A stretch of 27,904 bases of DNA. Source: Chrysochromulina tobinii. Lineage: Eukaryota > Haptophyta > Prymnesiales > Chrysochromulinaceae. The stretch's first letter is position 1, and every line of letters starts with the position of its first letter. Location: contig JWZX01002740.1 of NCBI GenBank assembly GCA_001275005.1, positions 1-27,904 of the forward strand, written 5' to 3'. The notes below the pieces were generated by a model. It did no database searches. It was not told the origin of the DNA and saw only the letters and a program-made list of their open reading frames with translations. This document shows, in pieces, positions 23,801 to 27,904 of this stretch. The position numbers were made by a program, and so were the translations under genes.

Positions 23801-26611
23801 CGCCGTCGTGATGACCTGGTCGAACAGCGGGTCGGCGAGCAGCTTGTGGCAGCTGCGACGGAGGCCGTTGCCTGGGCTGAAGAGGAGCATGCTATAGTCA
23901 TGCGGCCAGCGCACTCGCGGCAGCTCCGGCTTGACATAGTCGCTGCTGTACTCGTTCGCGAGCGCCTCGCGCTCCGACTGCGCCATCACGTACTCCGCCC
24001 TCTCGATGGCCGCCCTGGTGCGCAGTGCCCGGTTGGAACGGTCGTCCGCGCCGCTCCCGTCCTCGGCGAACGCAATGACATCGCGGGCCGTGGTCTTCAT
24101 CACAGGCTCGGGGGAGCTGCCTACGATAGCCGTGGCGGCGTACGGCGCTCCCTTGACCTCGAGCGCCACCTCGTCCTTCTCCTCCGTCACAGCCTCCTCC
24201 TCGGGCTCCGCAAACGCGTTGAGCAGGATCGCAATGAAGAGGTTGAGGATGACCATGAGGCCCACGAGGACGACGGACACCATGTACACGACGGCCGTCG
24301 GACCGGCGATCTTGTACGCGGTGCCTGCGGGGTCGACCCAGCCGCCAGTCATCATCACGAAGCACGTGAGCATCGAGGGGAAGAAGTAGTCGAAGTGGAA
24401 GCGCGGCTGCGGCTCAAGGGAGTCGTCGTCGCATTGGCCGCCGATGACATCTTCCATCGAGCAGTAGCCCGTGTCCGCGTTGTAGATGCCCGCGAAGAGC
24501 TGCATGCCCAGCAGCGCGAAGATCAGCAGCCCGAGGAACATGAGCACGAGGATGTTGCCCATCTGCGGCGCTGCTTTGCCGAAGCACACGATGATCTTGT
24601 ACAGGCCCTTCCACGACTTCATCAGCCGCAAGATGCGCAGGATACGGAGCATTCGCAGGATGCGCAAGAAGGAGAGGTTGACGCCCGTGTCCGCGAGCAG
24701 GATCGTGATCGACATCTCGAGGATCGAGAGCGAGACGATCGTGCCGTCGAGCTGGTTCCATCCGTCCGACCAATAGCCGCTGCACCCAAGCCCAAAGAGC
24801 TTCAGGATCATCTCGAAGATGAAGAGCAGTGAGACGTAGGTCGACTTCTCCTCAAGGTCCGCCTCGTACTCGGCGCTCATGCCCCAATACGGGCAGCACA
24901 TGAGGTACAGATTGTACAGCACCAGGCCGGTGGAGATGTTGCCGAGCGTGTCCGAGACAGCGACCTTGCCCAGCGCGGCGCGCCACGTGTTCGGCTCAGG
25001 GGTGCAGTCGCAGCAGCCACGCGGCTCAACGACCTCGACTTCGTCCGACATCTCCATGCCCTTGTCGAGGAGAGCGTTGCTCTCAACGTCGAGAGGAGCG
25101 GGTGGAGAGGGTGGAGGGGAGAGGCCCGCGGCCGCCGCCTCCGCGGCGAGCCGTTTGGCTCGCAGCCTCGCCTGGCCCTCGGCCTGCTTACGAAGCATCT
25201 CCTCTTTGACGCGATCAAGCTCCTGAGCCTTGAGGAACTCATCGAAGATGACGGCGAGGAAGAGCTGCACGACGAAGATGCCGCAGAGCATCGCGGCCAG
25301 GATAAAGTAGAGGCACACGCCAGTCGAGAACGAGTTCATCAGCGCATACATCGCGTCTGTCCACGTGTCGAAGGTAGTGCACTGCAGGATGAGCATGAAG
25401 GCCATCCAGATGTTGTCGAAGCCCATCAGGCCGAAGTTGGCATTCGTGTCGAAGTAGCTGCACGTCTGCGATGCCTGGCACTCGCCCGCCCAGTGGCCGA
25501 GCTCCTCCTGCTCACCGCCGCCATCGCCGGCGGCATTGGCTCCGCCGCCCTTGAGCCGACGCCGACGCTCCTCCGGAGGTTCTGGCTTGCACGCCTTCTC
25601 GGAATCCCATTCCGACTGGTCGTGCGTGTCCGAGCTGCCGCCGCCGCTCGCGCCGCCGCCCTTGAGCTTGCGCCGCTCTCCGACCGGCCACGGCCCCATC
25701 CAACCCATCCAATCCTCCCACGACGTCACCGCAAGCCCGTCGCTCGCGTTGGTGAGGGCGTACGCCGCAGCCGTGCCCGCTGCGGCAACGAGCGTCGCGT
25801 TGCTACCCGCCGCGCCGCTGCCGGCGAGGGCGCCGTCGTGCGCCTCGCGAGCACTGAGCGTGAGTAGCCCGAGCGTGAGCGGCGTGAACTCGTCCAGCCG
25901 GCGCGCCGGGTGGCCAAACGTCTCGACGAAGCCCTCCTCTGCGCATCGGTAGTGTAGCGCGCCCTTGAAGAGCTCCATACCCACGATGCCGAAGACCAGG
26001 AAGATGAAGGCGCAGAGCGCCAGGACGTTGGCGAGCTTGGGGAAGGCCGACATGAGCGCCGCAATCATCTGCGGCATGCCCGGCACGCGCTTGAGTGCGC
26101 GCAGCGGCCGCAGCGCGCGCACGGCACGGAAGATGGAATAGTTGCCCATGCTCGGGAAGAGAATGGGTAGCCACGCGAGCGAGACGACCACAAAATCAAG
26201 CTGGCACCACGGGTCGCGCAGGTAAGCTCCCTCCTGGAACAGGAAGCTGTACGAGATGATCTTCGAGACCAGCTCGAAGGTGAAGATGTACAGATAGCAC
26301 CACTCCATCACGTCGATGAGCGCGGCCTTGTCGGTGCCCGCGGGGTCCAGAGGCGACTGCCAAGCCATCGTGGTGCAGTTGGTCAAGATGGTGAGGAGGA
26401 TGATGGGGTCGAACCAGCGGCTCTCAATGGTTTGAATGCACCACTTGCGAGGCTGCGTCGAAATCCGCAGGCAGCACAGCGAATGGCCATGGTACTCCTT
26501 CCCGCTCGGCCCGACGATCTTCTTGGCCGGCGGATTCGTGTCGAGCCCTTCAAGCCCGGGCAGCACCGGCAGCTCCACCACCCTAAAATCATCCTCTTCC
26601 TCGGTACTCAT
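20864..26611 (-). CDS. Four-domain voltage-gated cation channel (Cav/Nav-like)
   Basis: An uninterrupted minus-strand frame of 1,915 residues starts at ATG 26609-26611. Four homologous six-helix domains are evident, each with an Arg-every-third S4 sensor: FRAVRALRPLRALKRV (about 160), FLRILRMLRILRILRL (about 650), LKMLRILRVLRPLRLL (about 1020) and VLRVLRVLRILRILRL (about 1430). Pore loops read TTFDTWTD, MMTGGWVD, STGDGWDA and LTGDNWSG. Position W-2 is therefore D415, G756, D1214 and D1517, unlike EEEE calcium or DEKA sodium channels. After domain IV there is an EF-hand-like region (FKEAWAEFDPDSTLKV) as in Cav/Nav C-termini, then a basic, Pro/Gly-rich tail. Large extracellular loop insertions contain RR[RK]LKGGG three times. 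It sits in the plasma or an internal membrane and passes cations on depolarisation; the ion is not predictable. No intron is needed over 5.7 kb. Confidence 0.93.
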   Translation of the reverse strand: MSTEEEDDFRVVELPVLPGLEGLDTNPPAKKIVGPSGKEYHGHSLCCLRISTQPRKWCIQTIESRWFDPIILLTILTNCTTMAWQSPLDPAGTDKAALIDVMEWCYLYIFTFELVSKIISYSFLFQEGAYLRDPWCQLDFVVVSLAWLPILFPSMGNYSIFRAVRALRPLRALKRVPGMPQMIAALMSAFPKLANVLALCAFIFLVFGIVGMELFKGALHYRCAEEGFVETFGHPARRLDEFTPLTLGLLTLSAREAHDGALAGSGAAGSNATLVAAAGTAAAYALTNASDGLAVTSWEDWMGWMGPWPVGERRKLKGGGASGGGSSDTHDQSEWDSEKACKPEPPEERRRRLKGGGANAAGDGGGEQEELGHWAGECQASQTCSYFDTNANFGLMGFDNIWMAFMLILQCTTFDTWTDAMYALMNSFSTGVCLYFILAAMLCGIFVVQLFLAVIFDEFLKAQELDRVKEEMLRKQAEGQARLRAKRLAAEAAAAGLSPPPSPPAPLDVESNALLDKGMEMSDEVEVVEPRGCCDCTPEPNTWRAALGKVAVSDTLGNISTGLVLYNLYLMCCPYWGMSAEYEADLEEKSTYVSLLFIFEMILKLFGLGCSGYWSDGWNQLDGTIVSLSILEMSITILLADTGVNLSFLRILRMLRILRILRLMKSWKGLYKIIVCFGKAAPQMGNILVLMFLGLLIFALLGMQLFAGIYNADTGYCSMEDVIGGQCDDDSLEPQPRFHFDYFFPSMLTCFVMMTGGWVDPAGTAYKIAGPTAVVYMVSVVLVGLMVILNLFIAILLNAFAEPEEEAVTEEKDEVALEVKGAPYAATAIVGSSPEPVMKTTARDVIAFAEDGSGADDRSNRALRTRAAIERAEYVMAQSEREALANEYSSDYVKPELPRVRWPHDYSMLLFSPGNGLRRSCHKLLADPLFDQVITTAIIVSSICLALDVPRLDQDGALAHTLHFLDYVWLALFFSEMMTKIIAFGFMCTEDSYVSSPWNLLDLVIVTVSILVALAEFFPMFAGLKMLRILRVLRPLRLLARNPGMKLVIVSLFKSMPAVGNVFGVVLALQLVFAILGMQIFMGQLSSCTDASILYEADCHPPPPVAEDAVARRLSPQLLSSPMAPGGASSLEAMSVPAAAAFSAAAASVHQAIAPWWTHGARGYSLSSERRRRLKGGGSEGSGSGVVAWVNPPLGSFDSFGSAMLLLFIMSTGDGWDALMFSLMDSSPPGEAPIRNDFSVKAFFAIAWMFVGSFFAINLFVGVVVDNFNRLKQEAEEEGGEGGSATMTPEQAQWVETMKGKTNQKPAPAPIPPENCVRRFFYRIVTSSAFDSFIIGVIIANVGMMAYDYWGIEQNEEDFTFYSTSMMYFSYIYYTEFTFKIIGLGPYTYFGDNWCRFDFTLVCTSLLDQFAAELLEQFLPIPPMVLRVLRVLRILRILRLLKGPGAKQVRDLIMTLVLSFPSLINVGGVLGLVVFMYAVLGVNLFTYVAKQDNLTENRNFMTLSSSMLLLFQCLTGDNWSGMMIDSMVSAGTGKCSDEEGNCGMPLGGLLFFVSFMLIAAFVVLNLVVAVILENFSSLGNMRPDLVSKDDIETFKEAWAEFDPDSTLKVPAKVLPDLVLSIPPPMGIKGVPGGRMAARRICLGLETRTTVAGTAVTKKLKQDVNGDVAFNDVLDALVLASYKSKEVEIDSVMGSSEEGEGELHVSAGNDVAMQFALEAIGDRIHNMLARARARIEARGGKKAKKGSGKKAGGGPGIHPKRSPPGKPPPGGAMAAVVTAAVKASKARNATPPASGLPDVVVDVDVPAEAESANGGVFAAFGDFFSSRFKSTPRSARSAQQPAPETTLFQPADATTWNPSAGVAPTQVWNPPPPPGAGGGRGAGGRGQGQQGAGRGRGRGGLASGLTREQMLQPRRV

Positions 26612-27003
26612 GGCGCTGGCAGCGCGCCCAGCGATCGCGTCCCGGCCTCTCGGACGCGATCGCGGAGAGAGTTTTTTCGCCCGGAGGTGAAACTTTTTCG
26701 CCGCCGCCCAAATTGGTTCAAGTTCGATTTTCCAGCCCACAAACCACAGAATCGCTCACGACGGCGGTTATGGGGCGGGCCTGATCCCCCCGCACCAGAC
26801 CCAGCCATGCGTTGCGGAGTTCCTCTTTGGGTTGCGTTAATTGCGTTTTAATTGCACAAGTTCCCCTCTCTCTGAGAACGATGCTTGTGGGTCCTACCCC
26901 GAACAAAAGCACCTCGTCTCGCGCCGCAGCGGAAGTTGCTGCCATCCATCCTCGATTCCGGCGCGTCGGATCCGAGAGAGAGGGCTGTGCCAACCTCTCC
27001 CGA
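26612..27003. promoter_or_regulatory. Divergent promoter, channel / secreted protein
   Basis: This 392-bp gap lies between two outward-facing start codons. Close to the channel start is a perfect 12-bp inverted repeat (see separate entry). The middle has T-rich and A-rich patches (GTTTTTTCGC, TTGCGTTTTAATTGC). No assignable core promoter element. Confidence 0.5.
26631..26663 (-). promoter_or_regulatory. Perfect 12-bp inverted repeat in channel 5' leader
   Basis: GCGATCGCGTCC (26631-26642) and its exact reverse complement GGACGCGATCGC (26652-26663) enclose a 9-nt spacer. On the channel transcript the stem would end about 19 nt before the AUG. If transcribed, this GC-rich hairpin could hinder ribosome scanning; alternatively it is a dimeric protein site in DNA. 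Confidence 0.6.
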
Positions 27004-27904
27004 ATGAGGTCTTCGTCTGGGCCTCTCTTTGTCGCGCTCGTTCTCTGCTTCGTGGCAAATTGCCACGGTCAAGGAGGTCCACCCCCTGACCAAATTTGCA
27101 CAAACGACCGCCTCGCGCAAAGCGAGCTCACGTGCAACCCAACATATCAGCCACCAAAGATCCCATTTACGTTTGTGTATAATGGAGCGCGGAGGATGAC
27201 TACCCCGGGGCTCAACGACTGCGGCCCCCCCGCTGGGGATCCTGGGGATTGTTTTGAGTGCTGCTACAAAGAGCCACCTGCACCGCCGCCACCTCGATGC
27301 TTGGACATCAATACGCCACCTGTTGGTGCCTACCGATGCGCCAATCAAGGCGGCTGGGATGCGGGGGTGAACAAGATCATGTGCTGGGTGTTCGATCAAC
27401 AGGGATTAGCGGTACAGGCACAGTGTTCCGAGCAAATCGCTGCTACAATGCCCGACAAATCCAGAGTCGCAAGCTACTCCTGCTGTGGTGATCCGTCTCG
27501 TGCCTATTGCCTGACGCAAGCCGACTGCACTGGGGCCGAGGCTTCACCCCCTTCATCCTCCCCCGCGTACATGCCCCCCCCAAGATCCCCAGGATCGGCA
27601 CCGCTGCAGTGCCCAGATCACGAGGGGCTTGAGAAAAGCAAGCTCCAATGTAATCGCCCTGGCCTTACCTTTGTGGAGAAAAGATTTATGCAAGGCTTGC
27701 CCGCCGTGCCCGACTTTCCCGACCAACCCGGCTCCGGCTTACCCAAATGCGACGAGAGCTCTATCTCGCCTGCCTACCCTACCCTCGAGGACCTTCCCTG
27801 CTGGGAGTGCTGCTATACGGCGCCACCGCCGGCGCCGGCGCCGCCGATGCCGCTGCAGTCGCCGAATCCGCCGCAGGCGCCGGGGGCGCCTGTCATCTCG
27901 GCAG
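27004..27904 (+). CDS. Secreted Cys/Pro-rich repeat protein (3' end missing)
   Basis: The frame opens at ATG 27004 and stays open to the last base (300 codons), so the gene continues outside the window. Residues 1-22 are a classic signal peptide (SSSGPLFVALVLCFVANCHG). The mature part carries two copies of a cysteine module: C32...C44 with RLAQSELTCN, then C73, C83, FECCYKEPP; and C203...C216 with GLEKSKLQCN, then C249, C266, WECCYTAPP. Each module ends in a Pro-rich stretch. Between them is a different Cys block (RCANQGGW, IMCWVFD, SYSCCGD, YCLTQADC). Even Cys spacing implies disulfides outside the cell. The Pro-rich linkers resemble algal extracellular-matrix or cell-wall glycoproteins, but I recognise no named family. 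It is less GC-rich than most of the window. Confidence 0.8.
   Translation, partial: MRSSSGPLFVALVLCFVANCHGQGGPPPDQICTNDRLAQSELTCNPTYQPPKIPFTFVYNGARRMTTPGLNDCGPPAGDPGDCFECCYKEPPAPPPPRCLDINTPPVGAYRCANQGGWDAGVNKIMCWVFDQQGLAVQAQCSEQIAATMPDKSRVASYSCCGDPSRAYCLTQADCTGAEASPPSSSPAYMPPPRSPGSAPLQCPDHEGLEKSKLQCNRPGLTFVEKRFMQGLPAVPDFPDQPGSGLPKCDESSISPAYPTLEDLPCWECCYTAPPPAPAPPMPLQSPNPPQAPGAPVISA

Noticed and set aside
26631-26663. GCGATCGC words as the cyanobacterial HIP1 repeat
   Set aside because: Only two copies, both explained by one inverted repeat, in clearly eukaryotic DNA.
1-27904. tRNA or rRNA genes and transposase genes
   Set aside because: No cloverleaf-like, rRNA-conserved or transposase/reverse-transcriptase motif was found by eye on either strand.

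Overview
The window is nuclear DNA from a GC-rich eukaryote. Several genes are interrupted by short spliceosomal introns, proteins carry long low-complexity linkers, and typically eukaryotic families are present: a UBA/HECT ubiquitin ligase, a PPKL-type phosphatase, a nucleotide-sugar transporter, a Yos1/IER3IP1 protein and a four-domain voltage-gated channel. Gene density (about 10 genes in 28 kb), GC bias and gene content fit a unicellular alga, with haptophyte-like as my best guess. The sequence alone does not prove this.

Layout. Left part, plus strand: a small TPR-like protein (163-1065), a multi-exon UBA-SAP-Tudor-HECT ligase (1362-6603) and a RIOX/NO66-type JmjC oxygenase (6783-8646). 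A BSL/PPKL-type Ser/Thr phosphatase lacking Kelch repeats runs on the minus strand (11072-9028). It shares a 228-bp divergent promoter with a very unusual plus-strand gene (11301-16124) that joins a NYN/PIN-like nuclease domain, a metallophosphoesterase domain and a FIH-like asparaginyl-hydroxylase domain. Then come a tail-anchored SET protein (16333-17928) and a nucleotide-sugar transporter (18441-19628). Right part, minus strand: a Yos1/IER3IP1 homologue (20068-19832) and a 1,915-residue intronless four-domain cation channel (26611-20864). Divergent from the channel is a signal-peptide, Cys/Pro-rich protein (27004 to the window end, 3' end cut off).

The most interesting signal is in the introns. 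At least four introns in three unrelated genes and on both strands (5028-5106, 9812-9733, 13067-13146, 13210-13284), plus a tandem pair at 4660-4785, share one core (TTGCATGCA, then GCTCACCACGGCGCC, a pyrimidine run and CACAG). The four single introns are 75-80 nt long and begin with a 9-33 nt copy of the exon sequence that follows them. This looks like a dispersed intron-generating element ('introner'): the element supplies the 3' splice site and the duplicated target supplies the 5' GT. A second class (5589-5672, 15092-15179) is built from CTGATGACC-like decamers and also has duplicated flanks. The same insert-plus-duplicated-flank architecture, with 90-93 bp periods, occurs inside coding sequence at 12440 and 13830, where it only lengthens the protein. 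One duplication process may therefore feed both intron gain and linker growth.

Functionally the window is a mixture: protein modification (HECT ligase, two 2-oxoglutarate oxygenases, SET methyltransferase, phosphatase), secretory pathway (Yos1, nucleotide-sugar transporter, secreted protein) and membrane excitability (channel). I see no evidence that the genes form one pathway.
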